DNA of 64,000 nucleotides from Ruegeria haliotis (GTDB taxonomy: Bacteria > Pseudomonadota > Alphaproteobacteria > Rhodobacterales > Rhodobacteraceae), in assembly GCF_013377785.1 (NCBI RefSeq), contig NZ_JABXWT010000004.1, forward strand, positions 124,001 through 188,000. The letters are read 5' to 3'. The notes beneath the pieces were generated by a model that was not told the DNA's origin, ran no database searches, and worked only from the letters and a program-made list of their open reading frames with translations. How positions within the stretch are numbered: the stretch's first letter is position 1; each line of letters starts with the position of its first letter. A program made the translations under genes and the position numbers. Shown piece by piece: positions 36,899 through 46,567 of this stretch.

Positions 36899-38032
36899 AT
36901 GCACATCCGCCTCGCCGCGTTGATTATTGTTGCCGCGACGCTTCTGCTGTCGTTGAATAGCCCATCAAGGACCGAGATTAATTATCCGAAGTTAGTGGAA
37001 ACTTGCCAAGGTGGCTCGGCGCAACTTTCGGAAATCATTTCGGCATGCACGCAGCTAATTGAAACAGAGGATGTTCCTTCTGAATATCGGCTTGCCTTCC
37101 TGACTGACCGAGGTTGGGCGTTCTTTTGCAATAGCCAGTACGATCTGGCGCTTGCTGATGAAAACCACATTCTGGAAGTACTGCCTGAGGACTTGGCCGC
37201 ATTGCGCGCGCGGGCACATATTTATGAAGCGATGGGTGATCGGACTGCAGCCGAGGCAGACCTGGTAAAGGCGTTACAGATTGCACCAGACAACCCTCGG
37301 ATCCTTTTTCACAAGGCAGAGTTCGATGACGATCACGGGGAACACGATTCTGCTTATGCTGGGGTTCGGCGGGTTCTCGAAATTGACCCTGATTTTCCGG
37401 GTGCTGCTGAAAAAGAAGTAACTTACCTCATGACCTCGGGAGAGTTTGACGCGGCTGAAGAGCGTCTTGAAGCCGCAGAACTAAAATGGCCGGATGAAGA
37501 TTGGGTATATTATCGCGATCTTCAGTTGCATGTGTTGTTTACCAAAGACATCGAAAAAGCGCTTAATGCAACGAGCAACATGGCTCGGGTTGCGCCCGGA
37601 GTTTACAGTGAGTTGTATTATCCTGCGTTGGTACATATGCGGCTAGGTGATGAAAAAACAGCGATCGACTATATTAGCGGCTACGGACCGCGATTGATTG
37701 AGGAGAAAAATCCCGAATCTGGTTGGTGGGGCCAATTTACCAGAATGATCGCAACTTGGTATGTTGTCGGAAATCGAGAGCGGCACATACATCAAGGGAT
37801 GGCATATGCCTATATGCAACGCCCCGACTTGGCCATGGTTGAATATGAAACCTTCCTGAATGAAACGGGCAGAAACGGAAAGAAACTGTTGGCCTACATG
37901 GTCAGACAGGACTTACAGTCCATTGACCAACGGAAGTTTCGGTTTTCAGAAGCTTACAGGCGAGATGTATTGGTCGAGTACATAGAAGTTCTTGCGTCAA
38001 AATCCGGTTTTCCAATCATCGAGGTACAATAG
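36899..38032 (+). CDS. Exported TPR-repeat protein of unknown function
   Basis: 377 residues. The ATG at 36899 has TTTAGGAG in front. An N-terminal hydrophobic segment (AALIIVAATLLLSL) is a signal peptide or anchor. TPR-like helical pairs follow (DLALADENHILEVLPEDLAALRAR; ADLVKALQIAPDNPRI). No enzymatic domain is visible. Three sampled 60-base rows (37561, 37621, 37741) average 48 % GC against 55-62 % in rows sampled from neighbouring genes, which hints at a different origin or weak selection. No functional link with the flanking genes is apparent. Confidence 0.75.
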   Translation: MHIRLAALIIVAATLLLSLNSPSRTEINYPKLVETCQGGSAQLSEIISACTQLIETEDVPSEYRLAFLTDRGWAFFCNSQYDLALADENHILEVLPEDLAALRARAHIYEAMGDRTAAEADLVKALQIAPDNPRILFHKAEFDDDHGEHDSAYAGVRRVLEIDPDFPGAAEKEVTYLMTSGEFDAAEERLEAAELKWPDEDWVYYRDLQLHVLFTKDIEKALNATSNMARVAPGVYSELYYPALVHMRLGDEKTAIDYISGYGPRLIEEKNPESGWWGQFTRMIATWYVVGNRERHIHQGMAYAYMQRPDLAMVEYETFLNETGRNGKKLLAYMVRQDLQSIDQRKFRFSEAYRRDVLVEYIEVLASKSGFPIIEVQ

Positions 38033-38164
38033 CCGGAACATGCGTTTGACTAAACTGCGATGCCGAAACCGATTTTCACAGACCGTGTCAAAACGCGCGG
38101 GCAGATGTGATTGATTTCAGGGCAAACGTGATTTAAGGGGGGGCCTGTCAAAACAGAGTCACCC

Positions 38165-38190
38165 AGGGGCGGTATCATCGCTGCGCCCCT
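38165..38190. other. Stem-loop in the isocitrate dehydrogenase leader
   Basis: AGGGGCG (38165-38171) pairs with CGCCCCT (38184-38190), loop of 12. It lies 71 bp upstream of the icd start codon and could be a terminator for the preceding gene or a leader structure. The same leader has the 9-mer TGTCAAAAC at 38086 and again at 38146. Confidence 0.35.
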
Positions 38191-38261
38191 CCCGCGCCAC
38201 GCCGATGTGGCCTCAACTCTTGGATCGCACGCCCCTGAAAGGCTTAAAAAGGTAAAAGAAT

Positions 38262-40475
38262 ATGGCAGATAAATCGAACTTCGACATATTGTATACCATT
38301 GTAGACGAAGCGCCCGAGCTGGCCAGCGCCTCGTTCCTGCCCATCATTCGCAAGTTCGCCTCAGCTGCGGGCGTCAGTGTTGGCACCAAGGATATTTCGC
38401 TGGCCGGGCGCATCCTGTCCACCTTCCCAGAGAACCTGACTGACGAACAGCGTATCACCGATGATCTGGCGGCCTTGGGCGAGTTGGTAAAAACACCAGA
38501 TGCGAATGTGATCAAACTGCCAAACATCTCGGCCTCAGTGCCGCAACTGGTCGCTGCCATCGAAGAGCTGCAGTCACAGGGTTACGACATCCCAACCCAC
38601 CCGGAAGAGCCTTCGACCAACGTCGAAAAGGCGGTTCGCGCTCGTTATGATGCCATCAAGGGCTCGGCTGTGAACCCGGTTCTGCGGGAAGGTAACAGTG
38701 ACCGCCGTGCGGCGAAGGCTGTCAAGAATTATGCTCAGAAAAACCCACATTCGATGGGTGCCTGGGCCTCGGATAGCAAGACCAAAGTGTCGTCCATGTC
38801 TGGCAATGATTTCTACGCGAACGAGAAGTCGGCCACCATCACCGCCGCCCAAGCAGGCGATGCGAAGATCGAATTTGTAGGCAAAGACGGCAGTGTGACC
38901 GTTCTGAAAGACGGTTGGTCACTTGACGAAGGCACCGTGGCCGATGCGACATTCATGTCGGTCAAGGCGCTGTCGTCTTTCTTGGCAGACGCCATCGAGG
39001 ACACCAAAAAAGACGGCACCATGTTCTCGCTGCATATGAAAGCCACGATGATGAAGGTTTCGGACCCGGTCATCTTTGGTTATGCGGTCAAGGCGTGGCT
39101 GGCACCAGTATTCGAGACGTTCGGCGCCGAACTGGACGCGCTGGGTGTAAACCCGAATTCAGGTCTTGGGGATCTGCTGGAACGCGTCAAGGACAACGCC
39201 GATATCATGGCCGCAATCGACGCAATCAAAGGTTACCGTCCGACCATGTATATGGTGGACTCGGACAAGGGTATAACCAACCTTCACGTGCCATCGGATG
39301 TAATCATCGACGCCTCAATGCCTGCAGTTATCCGTGCCGGTGGCAAGGGTTGGGATGAGGCCGGTGCCAAAGGTGATACCAATTGTGTTATCCCTGATCG
39401 CTGCTACGCCACGGTCTATGATGAAAGCATCAATTTCTTCAAAGCCAATGGTGCATTGAACCCGGCCACCGTCGGCGCAGTAGCCAACGTGGGCCTGATG
39501 GCGCAGAAGGCTGAAGAATACGGCTCGCACCCAACCACGTTCGAAGCACCTGCAGACGGTGCTATCCGCGTCGTGCTGGCCAATGGCGAGACATTGCACA
39601 CGCACGAGGTCGAAAAGGGCGACATCTGGCGGGCATGCACCGTCAAGAAAGCTCCGATCGAGAACTGGATTCAGTTGGCTCTGGACCGTCAGCGTCTAAC
39701 CGGTTCCGAGGCGATCTTCTGGCTGGACGCGAACCGCGCCCATGACGCGGAGTTAATCCAATACATCAAGCCTGCATTGGAAGACGCTGGTGTTGCTGAT
39801 AAATTCATGATCATGGCGCCACGCGAGGCGACACGCCAGTCGCTGGAGACCATTACTGCGGGCAAGGACAGCATTGCCATTACCGGCAACGTGTTGCGGG
39901 ATTACTTAACCGACTTGTTCCCGATCCTGGAATTGGGCACGTCGGCCAAGATGTTGTCTATCGTCAAGCTGATGAACGGTGGTGGCCTGTTTGAAACTGG
40001 CGCGGGTGGCTCGGCCCCGAAACACGTGCAGCAGCTGCTCGAAGAGAACCACCTGCGGTGGGACTCGATGGGTGAGTTCTGCGCGCTAGGAGAATCCCTG
40101 AACTTTCTGGCTGACAGCAAGGGCAATGCCAAGGCGGGCGTATTGGGTGCAGCGGCCGAGGCTGCGACGCAGGGCATTCTGGACAACAACAAGTCCCCCA
40201 GCCGTAAAGTCGGCCAGCCTGACAATCGCGACAGCCACTATTGGTTCGCACGGTATTGGGCTGATGCGCTGGCCGCGCAATCGGATGACGCTGAACTGGC
40301 CGCCGAATTCGCGCCAATTGCGACGGAATTGGCGGAGAAAGAAGAACAGATTCTGTCCGAGCTGGCCGCAGCGCAAGGCGCATCTGCTGACCTAGGCGGG
40401 TACTTCCACACCGATCCCGCCAAGGCGGCGGCTATCATGCGCCCCAGCGCCACACTGAACGCCATCATCGGTTAG
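38262..40475 (+). CDS. icd: Monomeric NADP-dependent isocitrate dehydrogenase
   Basis: 737 residues, the normal length of the monomeric IDH family (about 740). The highly conserved [13 protein letters not shown] and [14 protein letters not shown] segments of the substrate site are present. It converts isocitrate to 2-oxoglutarate with NADP in the TCA cycle. It stands as an independent housekeeping gene between catabolic and polysaccharide regions, with its own 5' leader and a terminator-like hairpin after it. Confidence 0.95.
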   Translation: MADKSNFDILYTIVDEAPELASASFLPIIRKFASAAGVSVGTKDISLAGRILSTFPENLTDEQRITDDLAALGELVKTPDANVIKLPNISASVPQLVAAIEELQSQGYDIPTHPEEPSTNVEKAVRARYDAIKGSAVNPVLREGNSDRRAAKAVKNYAQKNPHSMGAWASDSKTKVSSMSGNDFYANEKSATITAAQAGDAKIEFVGKDGSVTVLKDGWSLDEGTVADATFMSVKALSSFLADAIEDTKKDGTMFSLHMKATMMKVSDPVIFGYAVKAWLAPVFETFGAELDALGVNPNSGLGDLLERVKDNADIMAAIDAIKGYRPTMYMVDSDKGITNLHVPSDVIIDASMPAVIRAGGKGWDEAGAKGDTNCVIPDRCYATVYDESINFFKANGALNPATVGAVANVGLMAQKAEEYGSHPTTFEAPADGAIRVVLANGETLHTHEVEKGDIWRACTVKKAPIENWIQLALDRQRLTGSEAIFWLDANRAHDAELIQYIKPALEDAGVADKFMIMAPREATRQSLETITAGKDSIAITGNVLRDYLTDLFPILELGTSAKMLSIVKLMNGGGLFETGAGGSAPKHVQQLLEENHLRWDSMGEFCALGESLNFLADSKGNAKAGVLGAAAEAATQGILDNNKSPSRKVGQPDNRDSHYWFARYWADALAAQSDDAELAAEFAPIATELAEKEEQILSELAAAQGASADLGGYFHTDPAKAAAIMRPSATLNAIIG

Positions 40476-40483
40476 ATCACAAA

Positions 40484-40506
40484 GCCCGCGCCACATTGGC
40501 GCGGGC
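40484..40506 (+). terminator. Terminator-like hairpin after icd
   Basis: GCCCGCGCC (40484-40492) and GGCGCGGGC (40498-40506) form a perfect 9-bp stem with a 5-base loop, 8 bp after the icd stop. It is followed by CATTTCG, a weak T-tract. Confidence 0.6.
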
Positions 40507-40619
40507 CATTTCGCACCGACTGAGAGAAACGGTAGAGTGCGGGTTTTTTGTATGTCATAGTTTCACTTACGCGCCTGCCTTTCGGGCGTGGGCAAACATG
40601 ATTTGAACGAGTAATCTTG

Positions 40620-41348
40620 ATGACAAGCGGCATTGATCCGGCGAAACAGGGCGATGGCCCAAAGGTTTTGTTCTTTGGTCGGGAAAACTGCGACGGGACC
40701 CAAAAAGCGTTGCAGCTCATGAACCACGCGGGTTTCGATATCAGTTATGTTGAGTCCCGGGGGTTGGGGCAGAGCTTACCTGATTGGGTGCATGACTGGC
40801 GCGGCGACTACATCTTTTGCTTTCGCAGCTATTTCATTTTGAATCAGGCATTGATCGACTCGGCTTCGATTGCGGCAATCAACTTTCATCCGGGGCCGCC
40901 GGGATATCCCGGAAGTGGGTGTATCAATTTCGCGCTTTATGATGGCGCAGAAGAATATGGTGTGACTGCTCACCTCATTAACACAAAGGTCGACAACGGG
41001 CAGATCATCAAGGCGCTACGCTTTCCCATCTTGCGCCACGATGGTTTGCGTTCAGTGCTCGCCCGCACGCACCTATATCTGTTTCATCTGCTTCAGGAGG
41101 TCGTTGGCGGGGTCGCGGCTGGCGGCCAGACTTATCTGAGCAATCAGATCTCCGGCTCCGGTGAAGAAAGCTGGCGTGGCGAAGCACGCAAGATGAAAGA
41201 GCTGTCGGCAATGCAGCAACTGCCTTTGGACATCGATGCCAAAGAGTTTAACCGGCGCCTGCATTCGATGCATTTGCCAGAGTACCCGCTGCATATATCG
41301 TTGCATGGTCGCAGGTTTGTGTTGCAGGGCGAGGCAGACGAGAATTGA
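40620..41348 (+). CDS. Formyltransferase-fold protein
   Basis: 242 residues of the methionyl-tRNA/sugar formyltransferase fold. The catalytic triad is complete: N88 and H90 in INFHPGPPGYPG, and D125 in KVDNGQI. It is shorter than Fmt and lacks its C-terminal tRNA domain, so a nucleotide-sugar or other small amine is the more likely formyl acceptor. The nearby polysaccharide region fits that, but it is separately transcribed and convergent with the SGNH gene. Confidence 0.7.
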   Translation: MTSGIDPAKQGDGPKVLFFGRENCDGTQKALQLMNHAGFDISYVESRGLGQSLPDWVHDWRGDYIFCFRSYFILNQALIDSASIAAINFHPGPPGYPGSGCINFALYDGAEEYGVTAHLINTKVDNGQIIKALRFPILRHDGLRSVLARTHLYLFHLLQEVVGGVAAGGQTYLSNQISGSGEESWRGEARKMKELSAMQQLPLDIDAKEFNRRLHSMHLPEYPLHISLHGRRFVLQGEADEN

Positions 41349-41353
41349 TCCAC

Positions 41354-41366
41354 GCCCCTTAGGGGC
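41354..41366. other. Short hairpin between convergent genes
   Basis: GCCCC-TTA-GGGGC lies between the convergent formyltransferase and SGNH genes and includes the stop codon of the latter. It is small and lacks a T-tract. Confidence 0.3.
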
Positions 41367-42492
41367 AGGCAATGTTGGTTGGTTCAAACCGGGTGCGATC
41401 AACAAATTCCTCATCGGGCTCGAAAGCTGAAATACCTTGATCTTCCAGAAGCCTGGCGACTGTTGTTGCCACAGCAAAATTGCCAATTTCCTGCATATGG
41501 TGATCGGGGCTGCCGAAAAGAGAACTTGTGGGAATGCCCAGATCCTCGGAAAACTCTACCAAAGCCGGTTTTAGGTTCAGGTAGGTAAATCCGTTTTCCT
41601 CTGCCGCTTGTGCGATTAAGGCGCGCGAAGCGTCGGCATATCCAACCGGATTGTCACGGAAGGTAATCGTATCTTCGCCGATGAACTCTGAGATATCCGG
41701 CAGCGAGAACACGAACAGACGCGCACCGTTTGAGTTAACCGATTGGGACAGATGGCGGAGCGATTCAAAAAGCAACGCCTTTTCTGTTTCCGTGGGGGTC
41801 GACGCGTAAAGATCCCGATCGAACAAGACATGCTTGAAGCGGAAAACCAGTTTGCCAACATAAAGCTTTCCGAGGTCTCGCTTTACTTGCTGAAAAAAAG
41901 TGGGGGTATGAGAGCGGGTGCCGGGGTTCTCCTGCCACTCTTGGAACATGACATTGTCAATCAGGTCGTTCCGGTTGAAGATGAACATCAGGACCGTGTC
42001 GTGCGGGATCTGGTCCTGAAACTCGTCATATGTCAGGGCATGTTGCAGCGTCCCATGACCACCAGTGCCAAGATTCACAAAGTAAGAATCCTCAGACCAC
42101 TGGGACAAAAGGGCAGGTATGGTTTCGGTCTCGTCTGCCAGCGTCCCCCGGGTGAACGAGTCACCCAGCACCATTATCTGAGCTTTGTCGTCGCCTGAGG
42201 AAAACGCGCCCCGAAATCCATATTCATTGAATTCGAGGAATGAAGCTATTTCATTGCGAACCTCAAAATAGGACTGGTTCGGGGTTTCTCGCGAATAGAC
42301 CACGTCATGTCCAACTCGCCGGACCGGCCCACCTTCGCAGAAGTAGTTCTCGAGATTCACCAACGGCACATTTGCCTGTTTTCGGCTGATATGGGGTTCG
42401 AAATTCAACGGATCGAACAGGCGCAGCCCAATTTCGACCAGTGCCAGACTTATGAACGCACTAAAGAGTATCAGAAACAAATTTTTTAACAC
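41359..42492 (-). CDS. Membrane-anchored SGNH-hydrolase-like protein
   Basis: 377 residues from a GTG at 42492, which has GGAGGG 10 bp upstream; a TTG 13 codons earlier is less supported. An N-terminal membrane helix (about 4-24) is followed by an SGNH-type domain: block I VLGDSFTRG, an NLGTGGHG block II region, FNRND block III and the SPDHHM block V with the Asp-His pair. Such proteins de-/acetylate surface polysaccharides. It lies downstream of gtrA, with a 121-bp gap. Confidence 0.65.
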   Translation of the reverse strand: MLKNLFLILFSAFISLALVEIGLRLFDPLNFEPHISRKQANVPLVNLENYFCEGGPVRRVGHDVVYSRETPNQSYFEVRNEIASFLEFNEYGFRGAFSSGDDKAQIMVLGDSFTRGTLADETETIPALLSQWSEDSYFVNLGTGGHGTLQHALTYDEFQDQIPHDTVLMFIFNRNDLIDNVMFQEWQENPGTRSHTPTFFQQVKRDLGKLYVGKLVFRFKHVLFDRDLYASTPTETEKALLFESLRHLSQSVNSNGARLFVFSLPDISEFIGEDTITFRDNPVGYADASRALIAQAAEENGFTYLNLKPALVEFSEDLGIPTSSLFGSPDHHMQEIGNFAVATTVARLLEDQGISAFEPDEEFVDRTRFEPTNIACP

Positions 42493-42613
42493 GAAAGAGT
42501 AACCCTCCAACCAATCAACACTGTAAAACAACGATTAATACATTCGGACAAAACTCAGAGTAGTGACAGCGTTTCTTTGAAGCAATAACAGAGTTTCAGC
42601 CGCAGGCAGGCCT

Positions 42614-43006
42614 CTATTTTTGCAGGATTTTCCTTGAAATCAAAAAGTTGATGGTCATTCCGGCAAGCGTTGCTATCGCCAGAGCAATAATCGGATAGGC
42701 GGCGGCAACGTCGGACAGGTACAGCACCACAAAGAAGGTGCTGAAATTTGTCAGCAATCCAACCTGCATCCCGCCAAGATAGCTCAGAAATTCAAGAAAG
42801 CTGGCCGGTTTGTCGGTTCTGAATGTGTAGGTTCGATTAAGATACCAGGTAAACGTGACAGCCGCGAGGATTGATAGGCAGCGTGACAAGACCGTCCCTG
42901 CACCCAACACATCCAGCCCCGTAAACACCCCTGCATCAACAAAGAAGGCCAGCGAGCCAACGACGGCAAAAGTCAGCATATGCCGATATGTTTCGTCTGA
43001 GGGCAC
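42614..43006 (-). CDS. GtrA-family membrane protein (first copy)
   Basis: 130 residues with four membrane helices and the NFLISRKILQK end typical of GtrA. It starts at a GTG with CAGGAG in front. GtrA proteins are thought to help flip undecaprenyl-linked sugars. It resembles the second GtrA at 55413 in size and topology but not closely in sequence. Upstream lies a long non-coding stretch, so it is probably transcribed on its own or with the SGNH gene. Confidence 0.82.
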   Translation of the reverse strand: MPSDETYRHMLTFAVVGSLAFFVDAGVFTGLDVLGAGTVLSRCLSILAAVTFTWYLNRTYTFRTDKPASFLEFLSYLGGMQVGLLTNFSTFFVVLYLSDVAAAYPIIALAIATLAGMTINFLISRKILQK

Positions 43007-43498
43007 GCTGTGGCTCCTGTCCTAATTCGGTGACACCATGCACCGATCTTTATTGCAAGGAAAAGCCCGGAAAAGTGCGGGTCCGTATAATAGGGAGTAA
43101 ACGAGACCCGTGCTGCTATTTGGAAGGGGCAATTCAGGTCTTACTTTGTCAGTACAATCAGAACTTTGCTGGCTTTAGTTATCGCATTTGTTTTTCGTTT
43201 CAAACACAACCACGTGGGTTCGACTCTGTCCCGAGGATTGCAACAGTCTCCGGAGTTTCGGTTTTAAGTTTCGATGTAATTGTTTTTTCAAGCGTGTATC
43301 GGGTTTTCCTCTGAACGTGACTAATCTTGCAACTGATGCTTTTAGCTCCCATCGAAACCACCTCCCCTGATGATCGCATGGACACCTTCAAAGACTCGAA
43401 TAAGAAAAGCTCGTAGAATCTGGAAAAAATCTGAATTTTACGGCAGGCGATCCAATGCCCTGTACGGTCGCAGGAAAAGTGCACCAACGCATGGTATC
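43007..43498. other. Intergenic region, 492 bp, no gene found
   Basis: It separates asnB (ending 43499) from gtrA, both leftward. Only short unconvincing frames occur in any direction. It is visibly richer in A+T than the flanking genes. It probably carries the gtrA promoter; no clear hexamers, tRNA or terminator were recognised. Confidence 0.4.
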
Positions 43499-45433
43499 TT
43501 AACGCAGCCACTCCTCTTGCCAGAAATGATACATCAGCGCGACCCACAGATGCGGCCCCCAGTTACGGGCGCCTGACAGATGTTCGTTCCAGCGTTTGTT
43601 AAGCTGCGCACGATCAAACATCTCTCCAACAGAGGAGTCGGAGGCAAAAACCTCCTGCGCGACGGATTTGAGCGGGCCGCGCAACCAATCGTTCAAAGGA
43701 ATACCGAAGCCTTGTTTAGGCCGGTCATACAAGGCCTTGGGGACGCGTTTGTCCAGCAGGCGGCGCAAGGCAACCTTGCCGGATTTTCCGTCATACCGCA
43801 GCGAGTCTGGCGACCGCCATGCTGCCTCGACCACGCGATCGTCCAGCAAAGGCGAGCGTATTTCCAACCCAACTGACATCGAGGCCCGGTCGGCTTTGAC
43901 CAGTATGCTCTCTGGCAAATAAAGCTCTGAATCCAGCAACATCATTGTATCTACCGGGTTCAGTCTGTCCGGGATTTGATGTGACCGAAAAACACCCTGA
44001 CAGTCAGCTAAAGGCGGATCCCACAAGGTGAAAAGGGCGTCATACCGGCTTCGGAAGTCCCGGTGGCGCGCGATTGACGCTACTTTGGACAAACGATCCG
44101 GCGTGATCTGGGCCCGAAGAGATGCAGGGGCAAGGGGCTGCAGAATCTTGGCCGCCACTTGTGTGACAAAGGCTGGCGATGCCGCCAGGGCCGAAGCCGC
44201 AGGGCCGGGCAGTTTGGCACTTAAGCGCTCCATGGCCATCATGCGAACATAGCGTTCGTAACCGCCAAACGACTCGTCCCCTCCATCGCCTGACATCACC
44301 ACCTTAAGCTGCGCCCGCGCCAGTTGGGACACCAACAAAGTCGGAAATGCTGATGGGTCTGCAAAGGGCTCGTCATAGACATTTGGCAATGTCCGGAGCA
44401 GGTCAAACGCCATTTCAGGCGTTGCCGTCACCTCGTGATGATCGGTGCCCAGATGCTTGGCAATAGCTGCCGCGTGATCGGCCTCATTCGTGGCGTCATG
44501 ATCGAAGCGGACAGTGAAACTGGTCACTTTGCCCGCCGCTTGTTCCTGCATCATCGCGGTGATCAGGCTGGAATCAATGCCACCAGACAGGAACGTGCCA
44601 ACTGTGACATCCGCAACCATACGCTCACCGACTGCTGAAAGCAGGGCATCCTCGATCCCGCTCAGGGCCTGGGCCTCATCCCCATAGGGATCAGCCCGGC
44701 ATGCTTCGACCCTGTCGGGGAGGTCCCAGAAAGTTCGCAACCCATCCACCAGATCCTCTGACGACATGGGCGGAGCGTCCAATTTCACCTCGACAAGTGT
44801 GCCAGCTGGCAGCTTCATGACGTCTCGGTAGATGGTTAAGGGCGCAGGGATAAAAGCGTAGCGGGCGTATTGGGCTTGCGCCCGGCGGTCGGCCTCGGGC
44901 GCACCAAACGCGGGATGCGCGCGCAGGGCTTTCAATTCTGATCCGAACAACAGATGCCCGCCTTTGATGCCCAGATATAGCGGCTTTTTTCCCAATCGGT
45001 CGCGGGCAAAAACCACCCGGTTGCTGTGCCGGTCGAACACTGCAAAGGCGAACATTCCATGCGCCAGATCCAATGTTTTGCGAATGCCCCACAGATCCAT
45101 CGAGGCCAGCAAAACTTCGGTATCCGAGGTGCCGCGAAAGCTCATCCCATGGTCGATCAGCTTTTGGCGCAGGTCCAGAAATCCATAGATTTCACCGTTG
45201 TAGACAATACAGTACCGCCCGCTGGGCGAGGTCATTGGCTGGGCGCCAGTTTCCGACAGATCCACGATGGACAACCGTCGATGCCCCAACGCCACGCCTG
45301 TGTCCGAATCCACGAACATCCCATCCGCATCCGGCCCGCGATGCTGAATGCTGTCACACATCGCCTTCAACGCAACTGCGCCCGCCTCAGCACTGACAGA
45401 TTTGAATGCAAGATATCCAGCTATGCCGCACAT
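43499..45433 (-). CDS. asnB: Asparagine-synthetase-like glutamine amidotransferase
   Basis: 644 residues. The Ntn-type glutaminase starts MCGIAG with nucleophile C2. The C-terminal synthetase domain has the ATP pyrophosphatase loop SGGIDSS and DRASMSVGLEIRSPLLD. As the last gene of a six-gene polysaccharide operon it more likely amidates a sugar acid or provides an exopolysaccharide modification than makes free asparagine. It starts 12 bp after the GT4 stop. Confidence 0.88.
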   Translation of the reverse strand: MCGIAGYLAFKSVSAEAGAVALKAMCDSIQHRGPDADGMFVDSDTGVALGHRRLSIVDLSETGAQPMTSPSGRYCIVYNGEIYGFLDLRQKLIDHGMSFRGTSDTEVLLASMDLWGIRKTLDLAHGMFAFAVFDRHSNRVVFARDRLGKKPLYLGIKGGHLLFGSELKALRAHPAFGAPEADRRAQAQYARYAFIPAPLTIYRDVMKLPAGTLVEVKLDAPPMSSEDLVDGLRTFWDLPDRVEACRADPYGDEAQALSGIEDALLSAVGERMVADVTVGTFLSGGIDSSLITAMMQEQAAGKVTSFTVRFDHDATNEADHAAAIAKHLGTDHHEVTATPEMAFDLLRTLPNVYDEPFADPSAFPTLLVSQLARAQLKVVMSGDGGDESFGGYERYVRMMAMERLSAKLPGPAASALAASPAFVTQVAAKILQPLAPASLRAQITPDRLSKVASIARHRDFRSRYDALFTLWDPPLADCQGVFRSHQIPDRLNPVDTMMLLDSELYLPESILVKADRASMSVGLEIRSPLLDDRVVEAAWRSPDSLRYDGKSGKVALRRLLDKRVPKALYDRPKQGFGIPLNDWLRGPLKSVAQEVFASDSSVGEMFDRAQLNKRWNEHLSGARNWGPHLWVALMYHFWQEEWLR

Positions 45434-45445
45434 GAATGCGCCTTC

Positions 45446-46567
45446 CTATCCGGTATGCGTGGCGGTCGGGTGCCGCACTTGCGTTTCAACACCGCTCAGC
45501 ACTGCGTCGTAGGCCTTGGCTATGGCTGTCAGTGAGTAGCTGTTTGCAATGCAGTCACGGGCTGCACTGCTGCGTGTTATGTAATTCTCGGACGACCAAT
45601 TGGCTGCATCTGTCAACGATTGTCCAAGCGCCTGCGCGTCGCGGGCGGGGACCACATATCCGCTATCGCCCACGATCGTGGCCGCATCGCCGACATCCGT
45701 TGTCACGACTGGTCGACCATAGCTCATGGCTTCTGCGATGACATTGGGGAACCCTTCGGTCCGCGAAGACAGAACCAGCAGGTCGATGCTATTGTAGAAA
45801 TCGGCCATGTCGTGCAGATCGCCGCACAGCGTAACGCTTTCCTGCGGCAGGTTGTTTTTGGCAAGCAACTCGCGCAGCGCTGGGTTTTCTGCTGTGACGC
45901 CATCTCCGGCAAGCCGGGCGGTCAAATCAGGCACAGCGCGTCTTGCGATTGCAAAGGCGCGAAAGAAGGTCTCGAAATCTTTCTGCGGATGGAACCGGGC
46001 AGCCAAGCCCAGAACCCGCGTAGGGCCGCTGCGCTTTTGCGGCATCTCGGGCAGGTGAAATCCGTTTGGAACAACGGTGGCATTTGCATCTGCAAATCCG
46101 AATTTTGTGTGCTGTTCCAGCGCGCGGGTCGAATTGTAAATAATCCCGCCACAGAACCGCGAAAGCTTCTGTGACAGCCATACTGCCATTCGCGTGCTGC
46201 GGGTAAAAGCAGCAGGATCGTCCAGCGCTTGTCGAACAGTCCAGATCACCGGAACGCGCCGCATCGACAGGACCTCGGCAATCAATCCGACAACCATCGC
46301 ATGGTACATCCAGCACAAAACAACTTCGGGTTTGTGGACCCGGATCAACCTTGCGATACGCCAGATTGCCCGCGGAAAGGATAGCGGTGACTTGGCATGC
46401 AACGAGATGTATTCGACCTTGTCGGTCCCGGCCATGGCACGACAGCGATCAGACACTTCGGTCAGGGCAACGACAACCGCACGCTCATCAGAATGCGACA
46501 ACAGACGCGCCAGCATGGCTTGCGCACCGCCCTGTGTCGAAAAATCTGTGACCACATGCAGGATCAT
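45446..46567 (-). CDS. GT4-family glycosyltransferase
   Basis: 373 residues of GT-B fold. The GGAQAMLARLL N-terminal loop, LGLAARFHPQKDF and the donor-site EGFPNVIAEAMSYGRPVV (E-x7-E) are present. It transfers a nucleotide-sugar glycosyl unit to a growing lipid-linked oligosaccharide on the cytoplasmic face (family role). It abuts the aminotransferase gene directly. Confidence 0.87.
   Translation of the reverse strand: MILHVVTDFSTQGGAQAMLARLLSHSDERAVVVALTEVSDRCRAMAGTDKVEYISLHAKSPLSFPRAIWRIARLIRVHKPEVVLCWMYHAMVVGLIAEVLSMRRVPVIWTVRQALDDPAAFTRSTRMAVWLSQKLSRFCGGIIYNSTRALEQHTKFGFADANATVVPNGFHLPEMPQKRSGPTRVLGLAARFHPQKDFETFFRAFAIARRAVPDLTARLAGDGVTAENPALRELLAKNNLPQESVTLCGDLHDMADFYNSIDLLVLSSRTEGFPNVIAEAMSYGRPVVTTDVGDAATIVGDSGYVVPARDAQALGQSLTDAANWSSENYITRSSAARDCIANSYSLTAIAKAYDAVLSGVETQVRHPTATHTG

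Noticed and set aside
38086-38154. Repeat of TGTCAAAAC exactly 60 bp apart upstream of icd
   Set aside because: A 9-mer repeat is expected by chance at this scale and no further similarity surrounds the copies.
43007-43498. Small genes or tRNA in the 492-bp gap
   Set aside because: Only short frames without ribosome sites occur and no cloverleaf-like pattern was found.
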